Part shown: in pieces, positions 6,893 to 14,311 of the stretch | Position numbering within the stretch: the stretch's first letter is position 1 | Layout of the letters: each line of letters begins with the position of its first letter | Assembly (NCBI GenBank): GCA_964547725.1 | Contig: CAZJOO010000013.1 | Span: 1 to 15,242, forward strand | Direction of reading: 5' to 3' | Length of the DNA: 15,242 bases | Source of the DNA: JAAZMU01 sp964547725 | GTDB taxonomy: Bacteria; Patescibacteriota; Minisyncoccia; Minisyncoccales; Minisyncoccaceae | Made by a program: the position numbers and the translations under genes | Notes under the pieces: generated by a model | Seen by the model: only the letters and a program-made list of their open reading frames with translations | Told to the model about the DNA's origin: nothing | The model's database searches: none

Positions 6893-8521
6893 ATGAAAAC
6901 CAAAAACCTTATCAAGATTATTTTAATTTCTATTTTTGTCTTTGCTTTAGGCATCTATTGGTGGCAAAGCACTTCATATTCTAAGGAAGTTTTAAAACTT
7001 GAAATATTAGGACCTAGTGAGGTTGCTGTGGGAGAGAGTATAGAATATGTTGTTAGGTTTAAAAATAACGGTAATGTTAGGTTAGAGGAACCAGAATTAA
7101 TTTTTGAATATCCAAGTGGGGCAATTACAAAAAATGAAGACATCTTATTATATAATTCAGAAAAGATTGGAGGAAGTATTTATCCAGGAGAAGAGCGAAC
7201 GTTTTCTTTTGACGCAAGGTTGCTTGGAAAGGAGGGTAGTTTAAAAATTGCAAAAGCTACTCTAAGTTTTAAACCAAAAGATTTGAACGTAAGAAATGAA
7301 ACAAGCACTGAGTTTTTAACTACAATAAAAACAGTGCCTATTAATTTAGATTTTAATCTTCCTTCTAAGGTAACTAGTATTGATAAGGCTTTTTCTTTTA
7401 GCATAAACTATGCTTCAGAAGTTGATTACTCTTTAGAAGACTTATCAATTATTATTGATTATCCAGAGGACTTTGCATTTTTATACTCTAATCCTAAGGC
7501 ACTTGATGAAAAGCAATGGGATATTTCTAGTTTAAATAAATATGAAAGCGGGAAGATTGATATTTCTGGAATGACTACAAGCGATACGCAGTCAGCTTTT
7601 ACTGTTAAGCTAGGTATTTGGGACAATAATGAATTCGTTGTTTTAAAAGAAATAACAGAATGGCTTCAGGTAGTTTCTCCAAGCTTATACGTAACTCAAA
7701 AGGTTAATAATTCCTATGACTATATTGCTAAAAAAGGAGATAGTTTACATTTCGAAGTTTCTTTTAGAAACATTGGAGAAGAACCTCTGGAAGATTTAAT
7801 TTTAGTTTCTAAACTTGATGGAAATCTTTTTGACCTAAGTACTGTCAGCGCTCCTTCTGCTAAATATACCGTGGGAGACAATTCTCTTTTATTTGAAAGT
7901 AAGTCTTTCCCAGATTTAGAGTTTTTGGGAGTAGACCAGGTAGGAGTAATAGAGTTCTGGATAGATTTAAAAACTGATTTAAATCAAAGCATTCTATCTC
8001 AAGCAAGTCAAAAGGTAAAAAATATTGTTAGTGTTGGAGGGGTTAAAGAAGAGTTTACTACAAAAGTACAAACAGATTTAGTTGCTTGGCAGCATGTAGA
8101 CGTAACAGCAACATCAGGACCTTACCCCCTTCAAATCAATAGAGCTTCTAAAGTAACGGTTGTTTGGGAGGCTTTGAGTAGTTTTAACGATGTGGGAGAA
8201 GTAACAATGAGAGCAATTATTCCCGAGAACGGTACTTTAATTAAAGGTGACGATTTTGAAGAAAATGGACTTACTTTCAATGAAGACACAAGTGAAATTG
8301 TTTGGGAAGTGGGTAGTATTCCTGCTGGTTCAGGATATACAAAAGATTCAGTTAAAGTATCTTTTCAAATAATGGTTTCGCCTCAAATGGCTACTCCCGG
8401 AGGAATACTTTTAATTCCATCAGCATATATTGGAGGAAAAGATGAGTGGACTCAAACAAAAGTTGAATATAAAACCGAGGAACTAAAGGGAGAAATTGTC
8501 GGAGGAAACATCGCAGAATAA
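6893..8521 (+). CDS. Unknown membrane-anchored extracellular protein with tandem beta-sandwich modules
   Basis: I do not recognise a named family. The 542-residue protein starts at the ATG 4 nt after the ileS stop. Residues 1-4 are basic or polar, then a hydrophobic segment (about 5-25, LIKIILISIFVFALGIYWW) acts as an uncleaved signal anchor. The rest is predicted to be outside the cell. It contains about four similar modules of 110-130 residues (roughly 32-145, 146-262, 266-395, 400-525). They share alternating beta-strand patterns, phrases such as VAVGESIEYVVRFKNNGNV, HFEVSFRNIGEEPLEDL and IVWEVGSIPAGSGY, and tryptophan-centred W-x-[VI]-S/G-S signatures. This resembles DUF11, CARDB or other Ig-like surface repeats. 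I find no cysteine in the whole protein and no C-terminal anchor. It is the last gene before a terminator and probably co-transcribed with ileS. Adhesion or envelope architecture is a guess. Confidence 0.85.
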   Translation: MKTKNLIKIILISIFVFALGIYWWQSTSYSKEVLKLEILGPSEVAVGESIEYVVRFKNNGNVRLEEPELIFEYPSGAITKNEDILLYNSEKIGGSIYPGEERTFSFDARLLGKEGSLKIAKATLSFKPKDLNVRNETSTEFLTTIKTVPINLDFNLPSKVTSIDKAFSFSINYASEVDYSLEDLSIIIDYPEDFAFLYSNPKALDEKQWDISSLNKYESGKIDISGMTTSDTQSAFTVKLGIWDNNEFVVLKEITEWLQVVSPSLYVTQKVNNSYDYIAKKGDSLHFEVSFRNIGEEPLEDLILVSKLDGNLFDLSTVSAPSAKYTVGDNSLLFESKSFPDLEFLGVDQVGVIEFWIDLKTDLNQSILSQASQKVKNIVSVGGVKEEFTTKVQTDLVAWQHVDVTATSGPYPLQINRASKVTVVWEALSSFNDVGEVTMRAIIPENGTLIKGDDFEENGLTFNEDTSEIVWEVGSIPAGSGYTKDSVKVSFQIMVSPQMATPGGILLIPSAYIGGKDEWTQTKVEYKTEELKGEIVGGNIAE

Positions 8522-8539
8522 ATAAAACTTAAAGGGTTA

Positions 8540-8569
8540 AAAAAAAGAGCTTTGAATAGCTCTTTTTTT
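8540..8569 (+). terminator. Rho-independent terminator after the surface-protein gene
   Basis: GAGCT (8547-8551) pairs with AGCTC (8558-8562) around the 6-nt loop TTGAAT. The stem extends with seven A-T pairs (8540-8546 with 8563-8569), and the T run provides the release tract. It separates the argS-ileS run from the glyS unit. The A-run on the left would let it work on the other strand too, but no opposing gene is present. Confidence 0.85.
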
Positions 8570-8570
8570 A

Positions 8571-8599
8571 TTTACTAAAACCCCTTTTTTTGCTAACAT
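8571..8599 (+). promoter_or_regulatory. Promoter of glyS with extended -10
   Basis: TTTACT (8571-8576, four of six matches to TTGACA), a 17-bp spacer and TAACAT (8594-8599) preceded by TG at 8591-8592 form an extended -10 promoter directly after the terminator. The -10 box ends 6 nt before the glyS ATG, the same spacing as at ileS, again predicting a leaderless mRNA. AAGG sits one base before the ATG, too close to be a normal Shine-Dalgarno sequence. Confidence 0.6.
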
Positions 8600-8605
8600 C
8601 AAGGT

Positions 8606-9937
8606 ATGGAAAAAATTGTATCGTTTTGTAAAAGAAAGGGTTTTATATTTCAATCCTCAGAAATTTATGGAGGCTTGGGAGGCTTTTATGATTATGGCCC
8701 ACTAGGAGTCCAGATGAAAAGAAATATTAAAGAAAGTTATTGGAAGTTTATGGTTAATTCTAGGCCGAATGTTGTTGGTTTGGACAGTGCCATTATTTCT
8801 AATCCTAAAGTTTGGGAAGCCTCTGGGCATCTTAATAATTTTAGTGATCCATTAACAGAATGTAAGAAATGTCACAAGAGATTTAGAGCAGACCACTTAA
8901 TGGAGGCGGCTGGTGCAACAGAACTAACAGGAATTAAATGTCCTGAGTGTGGAGGAGAGCTTATGGATGTAAGAGAGTTTAACTTAATGCTTAAAACTTT
9001 TATTGGTCCAGTAGTAGATGATTCTTCAACTGCATACTTAAGACCAGAAACAGCTCAATCTATTTTTATTAACTTTAAAAATGTTTTAGACACACAAAGA
9101 CTAAAAACGCCTTTTGGAATTGCTCAAATCGGTAAAGCTTTTAGGAATGAAATCACTCCCGGTAATTTTATTTTTAGGACTAGAGAGTTTGAACAAATGG
9201 AAATGGAGTTTTTTATTAAGCCAGGAGAGGAGGAGGAATGGTATCAATACTGGATAAATGAAAGCATGAGATTCTTAACAGAAGTTCTAGGAATTAAAAA
9301 AGAGAATTTAAGAATTAGTCCAGCAGCAAAAGAAGACTTAGCTCATTATGCTATTGCTTGTTCTGATATAGAGTATAATTTTCCTTCAATTGGTTGGTCT
9401 GAAATAGAAGGAATAGCAAGCAGGGGTGATTATGATTTAACTCAGCACGAAAAGTTTTCTGGACAAGAATTAAAATATTTTAACGAGGCTACTTCTGAAA
9501 AATATATTCCATATGTTATCGAACCTTCAATCGGAGTAGATAGATTATTGCTTGCTTTGATTTGTGATGCCTATCAAGAATTTGAAAAAGGAAGGTCCGG
9601 AGATTCTGATTCGACAGAAACCGTTCTTAAATTGAATTCAAAAATATCGCCAATGAAATTTGCGGTTTTGCCTCTTGTAAAAAACAAAGAAGAAATAACT
9701 TCAAAGGCGAAAGAAGTGTTTGCATTGTTATCTAATTCTTTTTCTGGAGAATATGACGAAACAGGAACAATTGGAAAAAGATATCGAAGACAGGACGAAA
9801 TAGGAACTCCATACTGTATTACTATAGACTTCGATACTTTAAACGACGAAGCGGTTACTGTTAGAAACAGAGACACCATGGAACAAGAAAGAATTTCTAT
9901 AGAAAACTTGGTTGAATATTTTAACAAAAATGTTTAA
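8606..9937 (+). CDS. glyS: Glycyl-tRNA synthetase, single-chain alpha2 type
   Basis: This class II synthetase (443 residues) attaches glycine to tRNA(Gly). It is the single-chain dimeric type of archaea, eukaryotes, Thermus and Gram-positives, not the split GlyQ/GlyS type of most Gram-negatives. The N-terminus SSEIYGGLGGFYDYGPLG (18-34) is diagnostic. A zinc-finger-like pair, C86/C89 and C112/C115, lies in an insertion. Motif 2 is FRNEITPGNFIFRTREFEQMEMEFF; motif 3 is EPSIGVDRLLLAL. The C-terminal anticodon-binding domain begins near PMKFAVLPL and includes YRRQDEIGTPYCITID and VTVRNRDT. Length is typical. It is the first gene of a unit that follows a terminator, and its last 8 nt overlap the M16 peptidase start. 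Confidence 0.97.
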   Translation: MEKIVSFCKRKGFIFQSSEIYGGLGGFYDYGPLGVQMKRNIKESYWKFMVNSRPNVVGLDSAIISNPKVWEASGHLNNFSDPLTECKKCHKRFRADHLMEAAGATELTGIKCPECGGELMDVREFNLMLKTFIGPVVDDSSTAYLRPETAQSIFINFKNVLDTQRLKTPFGIAQIGKAFRNEITPGNFIFRTREFEQMEMEFFIKPGEEEEWYQYWINESMRFLTEVLGIKKENLRISPAAKEDLAHYAIACSDIEYNFPSIGWSEIEGIASRGDYDLTQHEKFSGQELKYFNEATSEKYIPYVIEPSIGVDRLLLALICDAYQEFEKGRSGDSDSTETVLKLNSKISPMKFAVLPLVKNKEEITSKAKEVFALLSNSFSGEYDETGTIGKRYRRQDEIGTPYCITIDFDTLNDEAVTVRNRDTMEQERISIENLVEYFNKNV

Positions 9938-11219
9938 AAAGGTAATTTTAAAATCAGGACTAACAGTTATTACTGCTCCTCAGAAAGACACGCAAACAAC
10001 AACAGTTCTTGTTCTTGCAAAAACTGGGTCTAAATATGAGAGTAAAGACATTTCTGGAATATCTCATTTTCTAGAACACATGATGTTTAAAGGAACAAGT
10101 ACTCGAAAAACAGCAAAAGCTGTTATTGAGCCACTTGATGCTATAGGAGGAATAAATAATGCTTTTACGGGAGATGAGATTACTGGCTATTGGGCAAAAG
10201 TTGATTTTCGTTATCTTGATTTTGCAATTGATTGGGTTTCTGATATTTATTTAAACTCAACTATTCCTGCAAAAGAAGTGGAAAAAGAAAGGGGAGCTAT
10301 TAAAGAAGAATTTAATATGTATTTAGATAGTCCGATGAGATATATCCCTGAAATATGGAAAGCAGTTTTATATGGAGACCAACCAGCCGGAAGAGATATT
10401 ATTGGAACTAAAAAAACAATTGCCACCATTACTCGAAAACAAATATTTGATTATATGAAGTCTCAGTACGTTGCTTCAAACACTATTGTTTGTGTGGCTG
10501 GAAAGATTAACGAAGAAGAAGTTGTTCTTAAAATAGAAAAAGCTTTCAAGAATATTCCTAAGGGAGAGGCAAAGAATAAAGATCCTGTTATTTTAAAACA
10601 AAAAGAACCAAAGGTTTTATTGTATAAAAAAAGTACTGACCAAGCTCAGGTTGCTCTTGGTTTTACGGGCTATGGTATTTTGCATAAGGATAGGATTATT
10701 TTAGAAGTTTTATCTAATTTACTTGGAGGGCCGATGTCTTCAAGAATGTTTACAGAGGTAAGAGAGAAACAAGGACTTGCTTATGATGTTAGAACTTACA
10801 ATGATGCTGATACAGATACTGGAAGTTTTGTAACTTTCTCCGGACTTGATAATAAAAAAGTATATCAAGGAATTTCTTCCATGCTTAAAGAATATGAAAA
10901 ATTGACTTTTAAGAAGGTTTCCGAAAAAGAACTTCAAAAAGCAAAGAATTATTTGAAAGGAAAGACTTTGATTTCTCTCGAGAACTCAAATGCCAAAGCT
11001 CAGTTCTATGCAATTCAAGAGGCGTTAAAAGGAAAAGTAGAAAAGTTAGATGATTTATTTAAACAGATTGACGCGGTTACAGTTGAAGATATTCGAAGAG
11101 TGGCAAAAGATGTTTTCATTTCAAGCAGATTAAATTTAGCTATAATTGGTCCTTTTAAGGAAGAAGATAAATTTAAAAAAATATTATTAAATTATGGAAC
11201 AAAAAAAAATAATAATTGA
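9930..11219 (+). CDS. M16 family zinc metallopeptidase
   Basis: This 429-residue protein belongs to the insulinase/pitrilysin and processing-peptidase family. The inverted zinc motif is H46-F-L-E49-H50 in GISHFLEHMMFKGT. E120 and E127 in EKERGAIKEEF fall 70 and 77 residues after H50, matching the spacing of the family's conserved glutamates, so E127 is the likely third zinc ligand. The second M16 lobe holds VALGFTGYG and GGPMSSRMFTEVREKQGLAYDV, the R/Y-containing segment that completes the site in family members. The length is that of a one-unit peptidase that dimerises, like YmxG or mitochondrial processing peptidase beta. There is no signal peptide. The substrate is unknown; misfolded or signal peptides are typical. 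ATG 9930 is preferred over a TTG 18 nt earlier, because the family N-terminus begins near VILKSGLTVI. It overlaps glyS by 8 nt. Confidence 0.93.
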   Translation: MFKKVILKSGLTVITAPQKDTQTTTVLVLAKTGSKYESKDISGISHFLEHMMFKGTSTRKTAKAVIEPLDAIGGINNAFTGDEITGYWAKVDFRYLDFAIDWVSDIYLNSTIPAKEVEKERGAIKEEFNMYLDSPMRYIPEIWKAVLYGDQPAGRDIIGTKKTIATITRKQIFDYMKSQYVASNTIVCVAGKINEEEVVLKIEKAFKNIPKGEAKNKDPVILKQKEPKVLLYKKSTDQAQVALGFTGYGILHKDRIILEVLSNLLGGPMSSRMFTEVREKQGLAYDVRTYNDADTDTGSFVTFSGLDNKKVYQGISSMLKEYEKLTFKKVSEKELQKAKNYLKGKTLISLENSNAKAQFYAIQEALKGKVEKLDDLFKQIDAVTVEDIRRVAKDVFISSRLNLAIIGPFKEEDKFKKILLNYGTKKNNN

Positions 11220-12225
11220 TATCTCGTGGAAATCTGTTGTAAGGGTTTTTGCTTTTGCCCTATTCATCTATTGTTTATTTTATTTCAGTGAAATAATTCT
11301 TTGGGTTTTTCTTGCCCTTGTTATCTCTTTCCTCTTCAACCCTTTGATAGATTTTTTTGAAAAGAAAAAAGTTTCTAGAGCAATTTCGGCAGTAGGAATT
11401 TATGGAATCTTTATGATTCTAGTAGTTTTATTTTTTGTAAGTATTTTTCCTCCACTAATCACAGAGATTTCTTCTCTTGCTAATAATTTCTATGTTTATG
11501 TATATAGGTTTATAGAATTATTAGGAGAATATGGTTTTAATATTCCCGACATTGGAAATTTAATTTCTACTTTCCAAGAACAAATAACAGGTATAGTTAA
11601 AAATACAGTTTCTTTTGCAGGAAGTATAATGGGACAATTGTTTGCTTTTTTTACTATTTTTACTTTAGCTATTTTTCTTTCAATTGAAAAACAATTCCCG
11701 GCTAATTTTGTAAGAATATTTACTATTCAAAAAGTGACTGAGGAAAAAGTTTTATCAACCCTAGAAGAGAGTAAAAAACAAGTTGTCGGTTATTTTAATG
11801 CAAAATTATTAGCTTGTGTTTTTATAACAATAACTACTTTTATTTTCTTGTCGATTATAGGCATTAAGTATTCAATATTTCTTTCAATTATTGCTGGAGT
11901 TTTAAACATTGTTCCTATTGTTGGACCAGTTCTTTCCTGTCTTCTTATTGTCTTTTTTGCTGCAATTGATTCTTGGACTAAGGTTTTAATCGTAGTTATA
12001 TTTTCAATTCTTATTCAACAAATTGAAAGCAATATACTTATCCCAGTTTTAACTAAAAAAATATTAGGCATACCCACAGTTTTAGTTTTATTATCAGTTC
12101 TTATTGGAGCAAAGGTTGGAGGTCTTCTTGGGGCCATCTTCATTATCCCAGTTGCTGGAATAATATATGATTTTATTCAAAAATATTTTGAGAAGAAAAA
12201 AGAAAAAGTAAGGAGTTTAAATTAA
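11194..12225 (+). CDS. AI-2E family (PerM/YdiK-type) transporter
   Basis: This 343-residue integral membrane protein has about seven or eight hydrophobic segments. A pair lies near residues 14-48, one near 60-80, one around 140-165, and a C-terminal cluster from about 200 to 330. The N-terminus IIIDISWKSVVRVF and the phrase LNIVPIVGPVLS, followed by ESNILIPVLTKKILGIPTVLVLLSVLIGAKVGGLLGAIFIIPVAG, are characteristic of the AI-2E transporter family (PF01594). Some members export AI-2 or act in Na+/H+ exchange; which applies here cannot be told, and autoinducer export is unlikely to be safe to assume. The ATG lies inside the upstream peptidase gene (26-nt overlap, +1 frame) across a run of nine A. 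It ends in a short Lys-rich tail, and rsmI follows immediately. No Shine-Dalgarno sequence is present. Confidence 0.92.
   Translation: MEQKKIIIDISWKSVVRVFAFALFIYCLFYFSEIILWVFLALVISFLFNPLIDFFEKKKVSRAISAVGIYGIFMILVVLFFVSIFPPLITEISSLANNFYVYVYRFIELLGEYGFNIPDIGNLISTFQEQITGIVKNTVSFAGSIMGQLFAFFTIFTLAIFLSIEKQFPANFVRIFTIQKVTEEKVLSTLEESKKQVVGYFNAKLLACVFITITTFIFLSIIGIKYSIFLSIIAGVLNIVPIVGPVLSCLLIVFFAAIDSWTKVLIVVIFSILIQQIESNILIPVLTKKILGIPTVLVLLSVLIGAKVGGLLGAIFIIPVAGIIYDFIQKYFEKKKEKVRSLN
12210..12215 (+). promoter_or_regulatory. Ribosome binding site of rsmI
   Basis: AAGGAG sits 10 nt before the rsmI ATG, inside the last codons of the AI-2E transporter gene. It is the only strong Shine-Dalgarno match among the junctions of this window. 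Confidence 0.6.
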
Positions 12226-12858
12226 ATGCTTTATATAATCGGAACGCCAATTGGAAACTTAAAAGATATTACTATCAGAGCAAAAGAAACTTTAGAAAAA
12301 GTTGATGTTGTTTTAGCAGAAGACACAAGGGTGACTAGAAAGTTACTAGAGGCTTTTGATATTAAAAAAGAAATTATTCGTTTCGATGAACATGCAGACG
12401 AAGCTAAATTTAGGGAAGTTGAAGGGTTGATTAAGAATAAGGAAGTAGCTTTTGTTTCTGACGCTGGTACTCCAAATATCTCTGACCCTGGTTTTAGGCT
12501 AGTGAGTCATTTTAGAGAGCAAGTAGAAATTATTCCTATACCTGGAGTTTCTGCAATAACCACACTTGCAAGTGTTGCTGATATTCCTATGGATAAATTT
12601 ACTTTCATGGGATTTCCTCCAGCTAAAAGAAAAAGAAAAAAGTTTTTTGAAGAAGTTTTAAATTCCAAACACCCAGTTGTTCTTTACGAATCAACTCATA
12701 GGATTAAAAAAACCCTTTCTGAATTGAAAGAGCTAGAAGACTTTGAATGTGTTATCGGAAGAGAGCTAACTAAGAAATTTGAAACAATATATTACGGAAA
12801 AATTAGTGAAATAAAAATAGAAGAAAAAGGTGAATTTGTTTTAATTATTAAAAGATAA
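12226..12858 (+). CDS. rsmI: 16S rRNA (cytidine(1402)-2'-O)-methyltransferase
   Basis: This SAM-dependent enzyme of the tetrapyrrole-methylase fold 2'-O-methylates C1402 of 16S rRNA in the decoding centre. The N-terminus MLYIIGTPIGNLKDITIRA contains the GTPIGNL signature, followed by LAEDTRVTRKLL, VAFVSDAGTPNISDPG and PIPGVSAITTLAS. FMGFPPAKRKRKKFF and VVLYESTHRI are also diagnostic. At 210 residues it is shorter than the usual 270-290; it ends at FVLIIKR after the catalytic domain and lacks the C-terminal helical extension. The start ATG abuts the upstream stop codon directly. metG starts 4 nt after its stop. Confidence 0.95.
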   Translation: MLYIIGTPIGNLKDITIRAKETLEKVDVVLAEDTRVTRKLLEAFDIKKEIIRFDEHADEAKFREVEGLIKNKEVAFVSDAGTPNISDPGFRLVSHFREQVEIIPIPGVSAITTLASVADIPMDKFTFMGFPPAKRKRKKFFEEVLNSKHPVVLYESTHRIKKTLSELKELEDFECVIGRELTKKFETIYYGKISEIKIEEKGEFVLIIKR

Positions 12859-12862
12859 AAAT

Positions 12863-14311
12863 ATGAACAATAAATATATTACAGCTGCTATTGATTATGT
12901 TAATGGTTCTCCTCATTTAGGACACGCTCTTGAAAAAATATATGCAGATGTTTATTCAAGGCATTTAAGGAGAAAAAACAATGTATTTTTTTTAATGGGG
13001 ACAGACGAAAACAGTTTGAAAAATGTTAGGTCTGCGGAAAAAGAAGGAATTTCCGTTTTAGATTTAGTTGATAGAAATTCTTCAAAGTTTCAAAGCATGA
13101 AAGAAGCTTTGAATTTATCTTACGATGATTTTATTAGAACAACACAAGAAAGACATTTTTTAGGAGCACAGAAATTATGGAAAGCTTGTGAAAAAGATAT
13201 TTACAAAAAAATCTACAAAGGTCTTTATTGTGTTGGATGCGAGGAGTATTACAAAGAAGAAGATTTGGAAGACGGATGTTGTCCTATTCACAAAACAAAA
13301 TTAGAAGTAGTTGAAGAAGAAAATTTCTTTTTTAAATTAACTAATTATCAAAAACAATTAGAAGAAATAATTGAAAATGGTGCTGTTAAAATTATTCCAG
13401 AAACAAGAAAGAATGAAGTTCTAAGTTTTATCAAATCAGGACTTCAGGATTTTTGTATTTCAAGATCAAACGAAAGAGCGAAGGGTTGGGGAATTGATAC
13501 ACCAGGAGACGATACTCAAAAAATGTGGGTTTGGTTCGATGCTCTTTCTAGTTATATTTCAGCTTTAGGTTATGCAAATGATGAAAATAATTTTGAAGAG
13601 TTTTGGACAAAAGGAGAGATTACTCATATCATCGGAAAAGATATTTTAAGATTTCACGCCATCTATTGGATAGCAATGCTTCTATCTGCTGATTTAAAAT
13701 TACCAGACAAAATATTAACTCATGGCTTTATCACTGTTAATAATCAGAAGATGAGCAAGAGTCTTGGAAATGTAATTGATCCATTTGAACTGTTTTCTAA
13801 ATACGGGATTGATCCAGTAAGATACTTTCTTTTAAGTGAATTCAAATCAACAGGAGATGGAGATTTCTCATATGAAAAATTTGAGAATAAGTATAATTCC
13901 GATTTGTCTTCTGGATTAGGAAATTTAGTTTCTAGAGTTTTAACACTAGTAGAAAAGAAAAACTTAATTGGAGAAGAGATAAAAGTTTCAGAGGAATTTA
14001 AAAAGGAAGTTGATGAATCTATTTTAAAATGCGATAGCCTTTTAGATGATTTTGAATTTAATGAAGCAATTAATATTATCTGGGAATTAATGAGAGTTTT
14101 AGATAAATATATTGAAGAAACAAAACCTTGGACGATTACCGATGAAAAAGAATTGGTAGAAATATTTTCTAAATTAATTTACGGAATTAGAAGTATTGCA
14201 GAAATGCTTAATCCTTTACTTCCAGAGACATCAGAAAAAATATTGTCTTTTTTGGGAGAAAAAGGTAGAATGAATTCAATAAATAAAGAAATTTTATTTC
14301 CAAGGTTATGA
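12863..14311 (+). CDS. metG: Methionyl-tRNA synthetase
   Basis: This class I synthetase (482 residues) attaches methionine to initiator and elongator tRNA(Met). YVNGSPHLGHALEKIYADV (12-30) holds the HIGH motif as HLGH (18-21). A single zinc-knuckle insertion has C123/C126 and C140-P-I-H143, the one-zinc arrangement known from Thermus-type enzymes. WVWFDALSSYISALGY is the core segment after it. KMSKS is exact at 296-300. The C-terminal anticodon-binding helices end in EMLNPLLPETSEKI. The enzyme has no extra C-terminal EMAP/Trbp111-like tRNA-binding domain, hence the short length. The start lies 4 nt after rsmI. The stop overlaps the prepilin gene start in an ATGA. Confidence 0.97.
   Translation: MNNKYITAAIDYVNGSPHLGHALEKIYADVYSRHLRRKNNVFFLMGTDENSLKNVRSAEKEGISVLDLVDRNSSKFQSMKEALNLSYDDFIRTTQERHFLGAQKLWKACEKDIYKKIYKGLYCVGCEEYYKEEDLEDGCCPIHKTKLEVVEEENFFFKLTNYQKQLEEIIENGAVKIIPETRKNEVLSFIKSGLQDFCISRSNERAKGWGIDTPGDDTQKMWVWFDALSSYISALGYANDENNFEEFWTKGEITHIIGKDILRFHAIYWIAMLLSADLKLPDKILTHGFITVNNQKMSKSLGNVIDPFELFSKYGIDPVRYFLLSEFKSTGDGDFSYEKFENKYNSDLSSGLGNLVSRVLTLVEKKNLIGEEIKVSEEFKKEVDESILKCDSLLDDFEFNEAINIIWELMRVLDKYIEETKPWTITDEKELVEIFSKLIYGIRSIAEMLNPLLPETSEKILSFLGEKGRMNSINKEILFPRL

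Noticed and set aside
9574..9927. A 117-codon open frame on the minus strand inside glyS, and similar ones opposite ileS (6369-6683, 6024-6308).
   Set aside because: They lie antisense to well-conserved synthetase domains, resemble no known protein and are rich in residues expected from reverse-complemented AT-rich coding sequence.
9912..9929. A TTG start for the M16 peptidase.
   Set aside because: ATG 9930 starts just before the conserved VILKSGLTVI strand, and the extension has no family support.
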